Source: Actinomadura sp. DC4 (GTDB lineage: Bacteria; Actinomycetota; Actinomycetes; Streptosporangiales; Streptosporangiaceae). Taken from it: a stretch of DNA of 64,000 nucleotides. The notes below the pieces were generated by a model, which searched no databases, was not told the DNA's origin, and saw only the letters and a list, made by a program, of their open reading frames with translations. The position numbers and the translations under genes were made by a program. The stretch is taken from positions 248,001-312,000 of the forward strand of contig NZ_JAUEQY010000006.1 of the NCBI RefSeq assembly GCF_030406325.1. Reading direction: 5' to 3'. How positions within the stretch are numbered: position 1 is the first letter of the stretch; each line of letters starts with the position of its first letter. Below are positions 45,208 to 54,709 of the stretch, piece after piece.

Positions 45208-45225
45208 TGCGCCACGTGTGGCGCA
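45208..45225. promoter_or_regulatory. Palindrome in the hrcA/DUF3097 intergenic region
   Basis: The arms TGCGCCAC and GTGGCGCA are perfect over 8 bp with a two-base centre, in the 277-bp region between divergent hrcA and DUF3097 genes. Further short GC palindromes (for example CCGGTACCGG) follow. The binding protein is unknown. Confidence 0.4.
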
Positions 45226-45339
45226 ACACCGTTTCCGGTACCGGTTATTCCGGTGCGCCGGCGCGCAAGCGTACCGTCTTGCGCCTCAGTGCGTGTTGAT
45301 CCCCTCTCCGCCGGGTTGGTCCCGGTACGGTGCGGACCC

Positions 45340-46164
45340 GTGCGGAGCAAGAACTACGCCAAAGACGTGCTGTCGGGCGACTGGCGACGCCCTCGCAAGG
45401 GCCAGATCCCCGAGGTCGCGGCCGAGTCCGGTCTGGTGGCCGAGGACCCCTCCAGCGGCTTCTGTGGCGCCGTCGTGGCGTGCGCGAAGGACGCGGTGAC
45501 GCTGGAGGACCGGTTCGGCAAGCGCCGGGTCTTCCCGCTCGCCAAGGCCGGTTTCCTGATCGACGGCAAGCCGGTGACGCTCGTCCGTCCCGCGCCCGCG
45601 GCCGGCCGTACGCTCTCGGCGTCCGGCTCGATCGCGGTGCCGAACCTCCGTGCCCGCGTGGCGCAGGAGAGCCGCATCTACGTCGAGGGCAAGCACGACG
45701 CGGAGCTGGTGGAGAAGATCTGGGGTCACGACCTGCGGGTCGAGGGCGTGGTCGTGGAGTTCCTCGAAGGCGTCGACCACCTGGCCGCGATCGCCGAGGA
45801 GTTCGGCCCCGGGCCCGAACGCCGGCTGGGCGTGCTCGTCGACCACCTCGTCACCGGCTCCAAGGAGAGCCGGATCGCCGCCCAGGTCGACTCGCCGTAC
45901 GTCCTGGTCACCGGGCACCCCTTCATCGACATCTGGCAGGCGGTCAAGCCCTCCGTGCTGGGCATCCGCGCCTGGCCGGACGTCCCGCGCGGCATCTCCT
46001 GGAAAGAGGGCGTGATCTCCGCGCTCGGCTGGAAGGGCGAGCCGGGCGAGGTGTGGCAGTCGATCCTGGGCCGGGTGCGCACCTACGCCGACCTCGAACC
46101 CGCCCTTCTCGGCCGGGTCGAGGAGCTCATCGATTTCGTCACAGCCCCATATCAGGACGAGTGA
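45340..46164 (+). CDS. DUF3097 family protein
   Basis: A 274-residue protein that begins [20 protein letters not shown] and continues into [36 protein letters not shown] and [13 protein letters not shown]. The middle part has a Toprim-like pattern (acidic Glu after VEGKHD and an LVDHL motif). The family is confined to actinobacteria and its function is unknown; a nucleic-acid role is possible from the Toprim resemblance. GTG 45340 was chosen as the start matching the family N-terminus. Confidence 0.88.
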   Translation: MRSKNYAKDVLSGDWRRPRKGQIPEVAAESGLVAEDPSSGFCGAVVACAKDAVTLEDRFGKRRVFPLAKAGFLIDGKPVTLVRPAPAAGRTLSASGSIAVPNLRARVAQESRIYVEGKHDAELVEKIWGHDLRVEGVVVEFLEGVDHLAAIAEEFGPGPERRLGVLVDHLVTGSKESRIAAQVDSPYVLVTGHPFIDIWQAVKPSVLGIRAWPDVPRGISWKEGVISALGWKGEPGEVWQSILGRVRTYADLEPALLGRVEELIDFVTAPYQDE

Positions 46165-46247
46165 CGAAGCAACCATTCATGGCGTGCTTACGTCTCATAA
46201 ACTGCGACACCACATCGCAGGGGGCATATGCCGCCGGAGGGGGCACG

Positions 46248-46781
46248 ATGAGTTACGGGCAGCAGCCCGGCGGGCCGTACGGACGACCGCCCTACCAGGG
46301 GCAGTACGGCGGGCAGCCACAGTACGGGCCTCCGCCCCCGTACAACGCGCCACCTCCGCAGTACGCTCCGCCGCAGCAGTACGACCCGTACGCCGATGTT
46401 CCGGTCCAGGGACGGAGACGGCGCGCCGAGGCCCCGATCGGCGGCCCGGTCACCGACGAGGACGAGCGGTGGGCGGTGCCCGCGTACGTCGGGATGTTCG
46501 TGTCCGGTTTCGTCGCCCCGGCGATCGTCCTTGCCGCGAAGGGCCGCACGTCGCCGTTCGCGCGCTTCCACGCGGTGCAGGCGCTGAACCTGTTCGTCGT
46601 CGCGGCCGCCGGCATGTTCGTCGCGATGCTGCTGACCTACTTCAAGGGGCCCGGCTGGCTGCCGCTCGTCTTCGCCGTCCTGGCCGCCGACTGCTTCGTG
46701 GTGGTCAAGGCCGCGATCGGCGCCAACCGCTGTGAGTGGTACCGCCTGCCGGCGATCGTCGCCTGGCGGATCTTCCGCTGA
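46248..46781 (+). CDS. DUF4870-like membrane protein with Pro/Tyr/Gln-rich N-terminus
   Basis: A 177-residue protein. The first 55 residues are low complexity (GPYGRPPYQGQYGGQPQYGP style), then an acidic bridge and three hydrophobic segments with the DUF4870 pattern: FARFHAVQALNLFVVAAA and the closing RLPAIVAWRIFR. GGAGGGGGC precedes ATG 46248. A paralogue follows 10 bp downstream. Role unknown. Confidence 0.85.
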   Translation: MSYGQQPGGPYGRPPYQGQYGGQPQYGPPPPYNAPPPQYAPPQQYDPYADVPVQGRRRRAEAPIGGPVTDEDERWAVPAYVGMFVSGFVAPAIVLAAKGRTSPFARFHAVQALNLFVVAAAGMFVAMLLTYFKGPGWLPLVFAVLAADCFVVVKAAIGANRCEWYRLPAIVAWRIFR

Positions 46782-46791
46782 GGAGAGCCTC

Positions 46792-47262
46792 ATGACCGAA
46801 CCCGGTGACCACGGCTGGACCGCCCCTCCCGGCGCGCCGCCGTACGGCGGTCCCCCGCCTCCGCCCCAGTACGGCTACGGGCCGCCGCCGCAGCCACCGC
46901 AGGGGATCTCCGACGACGACACGACGTGGGCGATCGCCGGCTATCTCGGCCAGTTCGTCATCGGGTTCGTCGCGCCGCTGGTCGTCTACTTCGCCCGCAA
47001 GGACCAGTCGCCGTTCGTCCGCTTCCACGGCGCGCAGGCGCTCAACGCGTGCCTGACCCACCTGATCATCTTCGTGGGCGTGCTGGCCGCCGGCATCGCC
47101 GTCGCGGTCGCCAGCGCACCCGTCGCGCTGGTCTTCGCGATCCTGGTGATCTTCGCCTACGGCATCACGAACGCCGTCTACCTCATCGTCGCGGCGGTCA
47201 AGGCCGGCCGCCGTGAGACGTACCGGCTGCCCGCGTGGATCTCCTGGAACATGATCAAGTGA
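46792..47262 (+). CDS. DUF4870 membrane protein, paralogue
   Basis: A 156-residue protein with a Pro/Tyr/Gly-rich N-terminus of about 38 residues and then DDDTTWAIAGYLGQFVIGFV, SPFVRFHGAQALNACL and RLPAWISWNMIK across three hydrophobic segments. It is the tandem paralogue of the gene at 46248, with GAGGAGAG before ATG 46792. The C-terminal ending matches its neighbour, so the pair arose by duplication. Confidence 0.88.
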   Translation: MTEPGDHGWTAPPGAPPYGGPPPPPQYGYGPPPQPPQGISDDDTTWAIAGYLGQFVIGFVAPLVVYFARKDQSPFVRFHGAQALNACLTHLIIFVGVLAAGIAVAVASAPVALVFAILVIFAYGITNAVYLIVAAVKAGRRETYRLPAWISWNMIK

Positions 47263-48471
47263 TCAGGTCAGGTCCCGTACGACGGCGTCGGCGAGCAGGC
47301 GTCCCCGCAGCGTGAGCACGGCGCGGCCGGCCTCGTACGCCTCCGGGGTGAGGAGGCCGTCCGCGACCGCGCGGCGCACCGCGCCCGCGTCGTCGAAGAG
47401 GTCGAGCGGGCAGCCCTCGGCGAGCCGCAGCTCCAGCATGATCCGCTCGAACCGGCGATCCGCGGCGTCCAGCACCTCGCGGGCGTGCGCGGGCGTGACG
47501 TCCTCCGCCAGACGGGAGGAGTACGCGGCGGGGTGCTTGACGTTCCACCAGCGCGTGCCGCCGACGTGGCTGTGCGCGCCGGGGCCGACGCCCCACCAGT
47601 CGCCGCCGGTCCAGTAGAGCAGGTTGTGGCGGCAGCGGGCGGCCTCGCTCGCCGCCCAATTGGAGATCTCGTACCAGCCGAGCCCGTGCCCGCCCAGCGT
47701 GCGCTCGGCGGCGAGGTAGCGGTCGGCCATGGCGTCGTCGTCGGGCGCGGCCAGCTCGCCCCGGCGTACGCGGGCGGCGAGCCGCGTGCCGTCCTCGACG
47801 ATGAGCGCGTACGCGGAGACGTGGTCGGGCCCGGCCTCGGCCACCGCGTCGAGGCTCGCCTGCCAGTCGGCGTCGGTCTCCCCCGGCGTGCCGTAGATCA
47901 GATCCAGGTTGACGTGCTCGAAGCCGGCCTGCCGCGCCCAGGTGACGCACTGCTGCGGCCGGCCGGGCGTGTGCGTACGGTCCAGGACGGCCAGGACGTG
48001 CTCACGCGCGCTCTGCATGCCGAACGACATGCGGGTGAAGCCCGCCTCGTGCAGCCCGGCGAGGTAGGCCGGGTCGACCGTCTCGGGGTTGGACTCGGTC
48101 GTGACCTCGGCGCCGGCGGCCAGGCCGAACTCCTTGTCGATCGCCTCCAGCACCCGGCCGAGGTCGCCGGCGGGCAGCAGCGTGGGCGTGCCCCCGCCCA
48201 CGAACACCGTCTCCACCGGCAGGTCGGCGTCGCCGAGCACGCGGCGGGCCAGCCGGATCTCGGCGATCGCCGTGTCGGCGTAGGACTCGCGGGAGGCACC
48301 CCGCAGCTCGGTGGCGGTGTAGGTGTTGAAGTCGCAGTAGCCGCAGCGGGTGACGCAGAACGGCACGTGCACGTAGAAGCCGAACGGGCGGCCGCCCAGG
48401 CCGTCGAGCGCGCCGGCCGGCAGCGCCCCGTCGCGCGGGACCGGATCTCCGTCGGGCAGCGTTGATGGCAC
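47263..48471 (-). CDS. hemW: Heme chaperone HemW (radical SAM)
   Basis: A 402-residue radical SAM protein. CVTRCGYC (Cys 39, 43, 46) holds the [4Fe-4S] cluster, and TVFVGGGTPTLLPAGDL, ESNPETVDPAYL, RMSFGMQS follow as in HemN-like HemW. Its C-terminal HemN domain has GVGPGAHSHVGGTRWWNVKH. HemW lacks the extra HemN cysteine and acts as a heme chaperone rather than oxidase. It lies end to end with the DUF4870 gene. Confidence 0.94.
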   Translation of the reverse strand: MPSTLPDGDPVPRDGALPAGALDGLGGRPFGFYVHVPFCVTRCGYCDFNTYTATELRGASRESYADTAIAEIRLARRVLGDADLPVETVFVGGGTPTLLPAGDLGRVLEAIDKEFGLAAGAEVTTESNPETVDPAYLAGLHEAGFTRMSFGMQSAREHVLAVLDRTHTPGRPQQCVTWARQAGFEHVNLDLIYGTPGETDADWQASLDAVAEAGPDHVSAYALIVEDGTRLAARVRRGELAAPDDDAMADRYLAAERTLGGHGLGWYEISNWAASEAARCRHNLLYWTGGDWWGVGPGAHSHVGGTRWWNVKHPAAYSSRLAEDVTPAHAREVLDAADRRFERIMLELRLAEGCPLDLFDDAGAVRRAVADGLLTPEAYEAGRAVLTLRGRLLADAVVRDLT

Positions 48472-48508
48472 GCCTCAAGTGTGCCGGGTCCGGGAGGATG
48501 CCCGGACC

Positions 48509-48982
48509 CTATTCGGCGCGTGACCAGGAGGCGGTGCGGAACTCCGCCCACACGGTCGTCGATCCGGCGTGCTGGATGACTCCCCAGGACTCGGCGAGCG
48601 CGTCGATGATGAGGATCCCCCGCCCGTGCTCGGCGTCGGCGTCGCGGCGTACGTGCGGCTTGCCGGTCGTCGTGCCGTCGTTGGTGACCTCGGCCCGTAC
48701 GAGCTGCCCGCGCGCGGTGAGGCCGATCGTGATCTGGCCGCCGTCGCCGCTGGGCGTGTGCATGATCGCGTTGGTGGCCAGCTCGCTCACCCCGAGCGCG
48801 ACCATGTCCAGCGCGGGATGCCGTGAGCCCAGCGTCTGGCGTACGAAGCGACGGCCGTTCGCTACCGAGCGCTCCACGCCGGGCAGAGTGATGGTGTCGA
48901 TCAGCGCGGAGTCCCCCTTGTCTTCCTCCTCGCGCAGGGCGATGTCACGGCGAGCCCCCGGCCCCGCCATAGCAGCGTCCAA
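48509..48982 (-). CDS. ATP-binding protein, RsbW-like HATPase
   Basis: A 157-residue protein. N-box VALGVSELATNAIMHTPSG, G1 VTNDGTTTGKP, G2 HGRGILIIDALAESWGV. This is the anti-sigma/serine-kinase type ATPase common in actinomycetes. The start is probably TTG 48982, which has GGGAGGA five bases ahead; ATG 48970 is too far from any ribosome site. No partner gene is adjacent. Confidence 0.85.
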   Translation of the reverse strand: MDAAMAGPGARRDIALREEEDKGDSALIDTITLPGVERSVANGRRFVRQTLGSRHPALDMVALGVSELATNAIMHTPSGDGGQITIGLTARGQLVRAEVTNDGTTTGKPHVRRDADAEHGRGILIIDALAESWGVIQHAGSTTVWAEFRTASWSRAE

Positions 48983-49112
48983 TGTTCCTCCCCATGAACG
49001 GCGGGCACGGCGTGTCTACCCCCGTGTGACGCAAAAACACGGAAGCTCGGTTCCGGCCTCGCCCGGCATTGCCATGGCCCGGGCCGTTAAAGGGGGGCTG
49101 ATCAGGCCCTTC

Positions 49113-49967
49113 TCAGGAAACGGGCGTGAGAATCGACGCGAGCTCGCGCCACTGCTCACGGGGCAGGGGCGTGTTGTCGGCGGTCACGACCTGCAGCACG
49201 ACGTGGTCGGCGCCGGCCGCGCGGTGGGCCGCGACGCGCTCGCGGATCGCGTCCGGGCCGCCCCAGGCGAACGCCGCGTCGATGAGCCGGTCGCTGCCGC
49301 CGTCGTCGAGGTCCTCCTCGCCGAAACCCAGCCGCAGCAGGTTGCCGGTGTAGTTCGGCAGGCTGAGGTAGAACGACAGGTGGCCGCGCGCCGCGGCGCG
49401 GGCGAGCGCGGGGTCCTCCTCCAGGACGACCTTGACCTCGGGGGCCAGCAGCGGGGCCGCGCCGAGGATCTCGCGGGCCTTGACCGTGTGGTCGGCGGTG
49501 ATGAGGTACGGGTGGGCGCCCGCGGCGCGGTCGCGGGACAACGCGAGCATGCGCGGGCCGAGCGCGGCGAGGACGCGGTCCTCCGGCCGCGATCCGGCCG
49601 CGTCCAGACCGTCGAGGAAGTCCACCATCGCGGAGTACGGCTTGCGGTACTCCTTGATCAGCACGGCGTGGCTCGCGCCGAGGCCCAGCAGGAAGCGGCC
49701 GGGGTGTTCGGCGGCGAGCGCCGCCTGCTCCGCGGCGACCTGGGCCGGGTCGTGCTCCCAGATGTTGAGGATGCCGGTGGCGACCACGATGCGCGAGGTC
49801 GCGGCCAGGAGCGGCACCGCGTGGCGTACGCCGGGGCTGCCGCCGAGCCAGATCGCGCCGAACCCGAGCTCCTCCAGCTCCGCCGCGGCCTCGCGGATCT
49901 GTCCCGCCGCGTCGGGGCTCTCGTCGCGAAGGCCGGTGTTCCAGATGCCGATCTGGCCGAGGTCCAT
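49113..49967 (-). CDS. LLM-class F420-dependent oxidoreductase
   Basis: A 284-residue TIM-barrel enzyme. GQIGIWNTGLRDESPDAAG, ELGFGAIWLGGSPGVRH, TGILNIWEHDPAQVAAEQAA and FLLGLGASHAVL fit the TIGR03620-type F420 LLM family. It reduces or oxidises unknown substrates with deazaflavin F420. ATG 49967 has AGGGAGCGG upstream. Confidence 0.9.
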   Translation of the reverse strand: MDLGQIGIWNTGLRDESPDAAGQIREAAAELEELGFGAIWLGGSPGVRHAVPLLAATSRIVVATGILNIWEHDPAQVAAEQAALAAEHPGRFLLGLGASHAVLIKEYRKPYSAMVDFLDGLDAAGSRPEDRVLAALGPRMLALSRDRAAGAHPYLITADHTVKAREILGAAPLLAPEVKVVLEEDPALARAAARGHLSFYLSLPNYTGNLLRLGFGEEDLDDGGSDRLIDAAFAWGGPDAIRERVAAHRAAGADHVVLQVVTADNTPLPREQWRELASILTPVS

Positions 49968-50023
49968 GTCCGCTCCCTGTGGGTCGACGTCCTGACTTCG
50001 TGTCAACCCGGCGGGGCGCCGAC

Positions 50024-51847
50024 CTATTTCTTGCCCTTCTCCGTGCCCCCGGTGGTGGAGAGCGCGGCGACGAAGGCCTCCTGCGGGACGTCGACGCGGC
50101 CGATCGTCTTCATCCGCTTCTTGCCCTCTTTCTGCTTCTCCAGCAGCTTGCGCTTACGGGAGATGTCACCGCCGTAGCACTTGGCGAGGACGTCCTTGCG
50201 GATGGCGCGGATGTTCTCGCGGGCGATGATCCGCGCGCCGACCGCGGCCTGGATCGGCACCTCGAACTGCTGGCGCGGGATGAGCTCCTTGAGCTTGGCC
50301 GTCATCATCAGGCCGTACTCGCGGGACTTCTCCTTGTGCACGATCTGGCTGAACGCGTCGACGGACTCGCCCTGGAGCAGGATGTCGACCTTGACCAGAT
50401 CGGACTCCTGCTCGCCGCTGGGCTCGTAGTCGAGCGAGGCGTAGCCCCGGGTGCGCGACTTCAGCTGGTCGAAGAAGTCGAAGATGATCTCGGCGAGCGG
50501 CAGGGTGTAGCGGATCTCGACGCGGTCCTCGGACAGGTAGTCCATGCCGAGGAGCACGCCGCGCCGGCCCTGGCACAGCTCCATGATCGCGCCGATGTGG
50601 TCGCTCGGCGACAGGATCGTGGCCTTGACGATCGGCTCGTACACCATGCCGATCTTGCCTTCGGGGAACTCGCTCGGGTTGGTGACCCGGTGCTCCTCGG
50701 CGTTCTCCATCACCACGCGGTAGACGACGTTCGGCGCGGTGGAGATCAGCGACAGGCCGAACTCCCGCTCCAGCCGCTCACGCACGATCTCCATGTGCAG
50801 GAGGCCGAGGAAGCCGCAGCGGAACCCGAACCCGAGCGCGAGGGAGGTCTCCGGCTCGTACACCAGCGCGGCGTCGTTGAGCCGCAGCTTGTCGAGGGCG
50901 TCGCGCAGCTCCGGGTAGTCGTCGCCGTCGAGCGGATAGAGGCCGGAGAAGACCATCGGGCGCGGGTGCCGGTAGCCGGCCAGGGCCTCGGTCGCGCGGT
51001 TGGCCGAGCCGGTCACCGTGTCGCCGACGCGCGCCTGGCGCACGTCCTTCACACCGGTGATGAGGTAGCCGACCTCGCCGACCCCGAGCCCGTCGGTCGG
51101 CTTGGGCTCGGGCGAGATCACGCCGACCTCGAGGGTCTCGTGCGCGGTGCCGGTGGACATCATCAGCGACTTCTCGCGCCGGGACAGATGCCCGTCGATC
51201 ACCCGGACGTAGGTCACGACGCCCCGGTAGGTGTCGTACACCGAGTCGAAGATGAGCGCCCGCGCGGGCCCGTCGGGGTCGCCCTGCGGCGCGGGGACGG
51301 TCTTGACGATGTTGTCGAGGAGCTCCTCGACGCCCTCACCGGTCTTTCCGGACACGCGCAGGACCTCGGCGGGATCGACGCCGATGATCCCGGCGATCTC
51401 CTCCGCGTACTTGTCGGGCTGCGCGGCCGGCAGGTCGATCTTGTTGAGGACCGGGATGATGTGCAGATCCGCCTCGAGCGCGAGGTAGAGGTTGGCGAGC
51501 GTCTGCGCCTCGATGCCCTGGGCGGCGTCGACGAGCAGCACCGCGCCCTCGCACGCCTCCAGCGAGCGGGAGACCTCGTAGGAGAAGTCGACGTGGCCGG
51601 GGGTGTCGATCAGGTTGAGGACGTGGTCTCTCCACGGCAGGCGCACGGCCTGGCTCTTGATGGTGATGCCGCGCTCGCGCTCGATGTCCATGCGGTCGAG
51701 ATACTGGGCACGCATCTGACGCCCCTCGACCACGCCGGTGAGCTGCAGCATGCGGTCGGCGAGCGTCGACTTGCCGTGATCGATGTGCGCGATGATGCAG
51801 AAGTTGCGGATCACCGCGGGATCGGTGTGGTTCGGTACGGACGGCAC
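50024..51847 (-). CDS. lepA: Elongation factor 4
   Basis: A 607-residue translational GTPase. G1 [10 protein letters not shown]3 [10 protein letters not shown]4 NKIDLP; the domains of EF-4 follow, ending in the LepA-specific C-terminal domain ([20 protein letters not shown]). It back-translocates or rescues stalled ribosomes. GTG 51847 start. Neighbour rpsT is divergent, as usual in this phylum. Confidence 0.98.
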   Translation of the reverse strand: MPSVPNHTDPAVIRNFCIIAHIDHGKSTLADRMLQLTGVVEGRQMRAQYLDRMDIERERGITIKSQAVRLPWRDHVLNLIDTPGHVDFSYEVSRSLEACEGAVLLVDAAQGIEAQTLANLYLALEADLHIIPVLNKIDLPAAQPDKYAEEIAGIIGVDPAEVLRVSGKTGEGVEELLDNIVKTVPAPQGDPDGPARALIFDSVYDTYRGVVTYVRVIDGHLSRREKSLMMSTGTAHETLEVGVISPEPKPTDGLGVGEVGYLITGVKDVRQARVGDTVTGSANRATEALAGYRHPRPMVFSGLYPLDGDDYPELRDALDKLRLNDAALVYEPETSLALGFGFRCGFLGLLHMEIVRERLEREFGLSLISTAPNVVYRVVMENAEEHRVTNPSEFPEGKIGMVYEPIVKATILSPSDHIGAIMELCQGRRGVLLGMDYLSEDRVEIRYTLPLAEIIFDFFDQLKSRTRGYASLDYEPSGEQESDLVKVDILLQGESVDAFSQIVHKEKSREYGLMMTAKLKELIPRQQFEVPIQAAVGARIIARENIRAIRKDVLAKCYGGDISRKRKLLEKQKEGKKRMKTIGRVDVPQEAFVAALSTTGGTEKGKK

Positions 51848-51962
51848 CGGAGTCCTCGTGGAGTGATGGATCTAGCGTTATCCATCGTCCCATGCCGGAC
51901 GGCATGCTCGGTTCCCGGCGTGCGTACGCCGGGTGCGGCACGCCTCCTCGAATCGGCTCGGT

Positions 51963-51991
51963 TTGGGCCTGGGTTGAGGGCTTGGTAGGCT
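51963..51991 (+). promoter_or_regulatory. Candidate promoter for rpsT
   Basis: TTGGGC, a 17-base spacer and TAGGCT resemble a housekeeping sigma promoter about 70 bp upstream of rpsT. The 213-bp lepA-rpsT gap holds nothing else recognisable. Confidence 0.4.
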
Positions 51992-52060
51992 GTTCCACTG
52001 CGTGTGGGCGCGTTAGGTCCCGCGCCCCATTCCATCGACTTAAAACCTGAGGCTTCCTTC

Positions 52061-52330
52061 GTGGCGAACATCAAGTCCCAGATCAAGCGGAACAAGCAGA
52101 ACGAGAAGGCTCGCCTGCGCAACAAGGCGGTCAAGTCGGAGCTTAAGACCGAGATCCGCAAGTTCCGTGAGGCCGCCGACTCCGGCGACGCCGACGCGAC
52201 CACCACTCAGCTCCGTGTCGCGCTGCGCAAGCTCGACAAGGCCGCGAGCAAGGGCGTCATCCACAAGAACCAGGCCGCCAACCGCAAGTCGGCGATCGCC
52301 AAGCGCGCCGCCGAGCTGCAGGCCAAGTAG
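52061..52330 (+). CDS. rpsT: 30S ribosomal protein S20
   Basis: An 89-residue, very basic protein: [20 protein letters not shown], then [20 protein letters not shown], the hallmark of S20. It binds 16S rRNA in the small subunit. GTG 52061 is the family start. A strong hairpin follows. Confidence 0.98.
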   Translation: MANIKSQIKRNKQNEKARLRNKAVKSELKTEIRKFREAADSGDADATTTQLRVALRKLDKAASKGVIHKNQAANRKSAIAKRAAELQAK

Positions 52331-52341
52331 GTTCACGCGTT

Positions 52342-52375
52342 ACGACGCCGTGCCCCGAAGCGGGCGCGGCGTCGT
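52342..52375 (+). terminator. rpsT terminator hairpin
   Basis: The arms ACGACGCCG and CGGCGTCGT (9 bp, perfect), with an additional inner GCCC/GGGC pair, are followed by TTTG. It ends rpsT. Confidence 0.85.
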
Positions 52376-52390
52376 TTGTGCTGTCCGCGT

Positions 52391-52909
52391 TCAGGCGGCC
52401 GTGACGCTCTCCCCCGCCTCCGTCCAGGTCCGTACGTGCCGGACCCACTCGGGCGCCGGCCCGGGCTGCGGGCCGAACAGATAGAGGTACGGCACGAGCT
52501 CCCGCAGCGCGACGTGCACGTCGAGACGGTCGTCGATCATGTGCGTGATCCCGAGCTTCGCGCAGTGCCCGGCCTTGTCGGCACGCTTGCGGCAGAAGCG
52601 GACGTTGCCCTCCGCGATCCCCGTACGGCGGTAGAAGTCGTTGCGGTCGAGCCACCGCAGCGTCCGGTCCTGGATGCGCGGGCCGCACTTGGAGATCACC
52701 CAGACCCGTCCGCCGAAGCGCTCGACCAGCCCTGGGAGGGTCTCGAACATGCCCTCCGTCGCCGGCGACCGCATCGCCTCTTCGGCGTCTCCGCTGAGGA
52801 AGACCGTGTCCTCCTCCCCTGATACCGCCGCGCCGCCGTGGATCACCCGGCCGAAGTCGACTCCGAGACGCGGTTCTGTCGTCGTGTTCACGTCACCAGG
52901 GTGAGGCAT
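52391..52909 (-). CDS. HAD-like hydrolase
   Basis: A 172-residue protein. GVDFGRVIHGG carries an aspartate at the position of motif I, VWVISKCGPRIQ is motif II-like and THMIDDRLDVHVAL motif IV. Motif I lacks the normal second aspartate (DFGRV instead of DxD), so phosphatase activity is doubtful. ATG 52909 or GTG 52891 could start it. It follows the DivIVA-like mini-gene and holA on the minus strand. Confidence 0.8.
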   Translation of the reverse strand: MPHPGDVNTTTEPRLGVDFGRVIHGGAAVSGEEDTVFLSGDAEEAMRSPATEGMFETLPGLVERFGGRVWVISKCGPRIQDRTLRWLDRNDFYRRTGIAEGNVRFCRKRADKAGHCAKLGITHMIDDRLDVHVALRELVPYLYLFGPQPGPAPEWVRHVRTWTEAGESVTAA

Positions 52910-52941
52910 GTCCCGAATCGGGGGAAACACATTTTCGCCGC

Positions 52942-53115
52942 TCACCGGCCCACGTAGCGGTCGACCTCTTCGCGGTCGTAGCCCCGGAGCACCACGTCGA
53001 ACCGGGGCGGCGCGTCTGAGTCCTGCGGCCGCCGCAGGTATTTCTCGACCTGGTTCCGGTCGTATCCGCGCCAGACCTCGCCGAACCGCGGATTCTCCTC
53101 CCAGAGCCCTTCCAC
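52942..53115 (-). CDS. Mini-protein with two DivIVA-like motifs
   Basis: A 57-residue frame with two copies of the N-terminal DivIVA signature: FGEVWRGYDRNQVEKYL and FDVVLRGYDREEVDRYV. DivIVA proteins use this motif to bind curved membrane, normally followed by a long coiled coil, which is absent here. GTG 53115 lacks a good ribosome site, so the start is uncertain; the gene begins 12 bp after the holA stop. Confidence 0.6.
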   Translation of the reverse strand: MEGLWEENPRFGEVWRGYDRNQVEKYLRRPQDSDAPPRFDVVLRGYDREEVDRYVGR

Positions 53116-53126
53116 CGAGGCGGGGA

Positions 53127-54107
53127 TCAGTGTGCGCCGCGAGCGGCGACGATGCGGCCGACGGCCTTCTCCAGCGCGTACGCCGCGTCGGCGCCGGCGC
53201 CCTTGACCTGGGCGTCGGTCTCCGCGACCACCTGGAGCGCCTCGGCCACGCCCTCCGGGGTCCAGCCGCGCAGCTGCTGGCGTACGCGATCGACCTTCCA
53301 CGGCGGCATGCCCAGCTCCTTGGCCAGGCCCGCGCCGCGCAGGCCACGGGGGGCGCCGCCGACCTTGGCGAGGGAGCGGACGCCCTGGGCGAGCGCGCTC
53401 GTGATCAGGACCGGGGCCACTCCCGTGGCCAGGGCCCAGCGGAGCTGTTCGAGGGCGTCGGCGAGCTTGCCCTCGACCGCGCGGTCGGCGACATTGAAGC
53501 CGCTGACCTCGGCGCGTCCCCGGTGGTATCGCGCGACGGCGGCGTCGCCGACCCGTCCGCCGGTGTCGGCGACGAGCTGGCTGCAGGCGCTGGCGAGCTC
53601 GCGCAGGTCGTTGCCGACCGCGTCGAGCAGGTTGCGCGCCGCGTCCTCGCCGATGCTGCCGCCGGCCCGCCGTACCTCGGCCCGTACGAACGCCACGCGC
53701 TCCCCCGGCCGGGTGATCTTCTGGCAGGTGACCTTGCGCGCGCCCGCCTTGGTGAGGACGTCGGCCAGCGCCTTGCCCTTGGCGCCGCCCGCGTGCACGG
53801 CGACGAGGTCGATGTCGTCGGCCGGGTTCGCGGCGTACGCCCCGATCTCGGCGATCAGGTCCTTGCCGAAGTCCTGCGCCGAGCGCAGCACGACGACCCG
53901 TCCCCCGCCGAACAGCGAGGGCGAGGTGAGCTCGGCGAGGCCCCCGCGGGTGAGCGTGGCCGGGGTCAGCTCGTGCACCTCGGCCTCGGACTCGCGTGCA
54001 CGGGTGGCGGTGACGACATCGGCGATCGCCCGGTCGATGAGCAACTCCTCGTCACCGACGATCAGGGTGAGACGTTCGGAGGACACGTCTGCAGCATCCC
54101 ATGTCAC
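53127..54107 (-). CDS. holA: DNA polymerase III subunit delta
   Basis: A 326-residue clamp-loader subunit. LTLIVGDEELLIDRAIADVV opens the family fold, then LFGGGRVVVLRSAQDF and the C-terminal VKGAGADAAYALEKAV. It opens the beta clamp at replication. Usually holA follows comEA-comEC in actinomycetes; here it is separated from them by about 8 kb and reversed. GTG 54107 or GTG 54086 start. Confidence 0.92.
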   Translation of the reverse strand: MTWDAADVSSERLTLIVGDEELLIDRAIADVVTATRARESEAEVHELTPATLTRGGLAELTSPSLFGGGRVVVLRSAQDFGKDLIAEIGAYAANPADDIDLVAVHAGGAKGKALADVLTKAGARKVTCQKITRPGERVAFVRAEVRRAGGSIGEDAARNLLDAVGNDLRELASACSQLVADTGGRVGDAAVARYHRGRAEVSGFNVADRAVEGKLADALEQLRWALATGVAPVLITSALAQGVRSLAKVGGAPRGLRGAGLAKELGMPPWKVDRVRQQLRGWTPEGVAEALQVVAETDAQVKGAGADAAYALEKAVGRIVAARGAH

Positions 54108-54126
54108 CGGAGTGCCGCGGGTGCGC

Positions 54127-54591
54127 TCAGTCGATCCCGGGCGGCATGTGCGGACGGAAGGCGACGGCGCGTACGAGACCGAGATCGTCGTTCTTCGGGT
54201 CGGCCGGCAGCGGGAACACCGTCGTGAGCAGCCGCCATCCGAAGGGCCTCGCCTCGCGGTACGCGACGAGCAGCGAACGGCACTCCTCGGCGGGCAGGAA
54301 CCGGTGATCGGGCTCGGCGAACCGGAGATGGCCGGCGCGGACGTTGCGCACCCAGTCGGCGCGGTTCCCCCAGGCCGCGATGACGACGACCTCGCCGGTC
54401 TCGTGGTCGAGGCGGGCGACCTGCAGCACGGTCTCCCGGCGGAGTCCGGACAGGCGTCCCTGGTGGGCCAGATACAAGAATCGCTTGCCGAGCAGAAAAC
54501 CCAGATTACGGCGGTACACCCACGACGGCGCTCGCATGGCGTGGAGCAGAAGCCCCTCAGGCCTGCGGGCGCCGGACGCTACTCGGCTCAT
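54127..54591 (-). CDS. Nitroreductase-family F420 (Ddn-like) oxidoreductase
   Basis: A 154-residue protein with the split-barrel deazaflavin fold: FLYLAHQGRLSGLRRETVLQ, HETGEVVVIAAWGNRADWVR, NVRAG. These enzymes use F420H2 to reduce quinones or other substrates at the membrane. ATG 54591 gives the natural start; the frame extends to 54648 without support. Confidence 0.88.
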   Translation of the reverse strand: MSRVASGARRPEGLLLHAMRAPSWVYRRNLGFLLGKRFLYLAHQGRLSGLRRETVLQVARLDHETGEVVVIAAWGNRADWVRNVRAGHLRFAEPDHRFLPAEECRSLLVAYREARPFGWRLLTTVFPLPADPKNDDLGLVRAVAFRPHMPPGID

Positions 54592-54709
54592 CGTCCAATA
54601 ATGCCCGGGTTCGGGGGATGTGGAGACCAGAAACCGCCTCCGTCGCATTCGTCCCCGCCGTTCGCCCGCCGGTGGGAATCGTGCGCTTACGCGGCCGGTT
54701 ACCCGTTAC

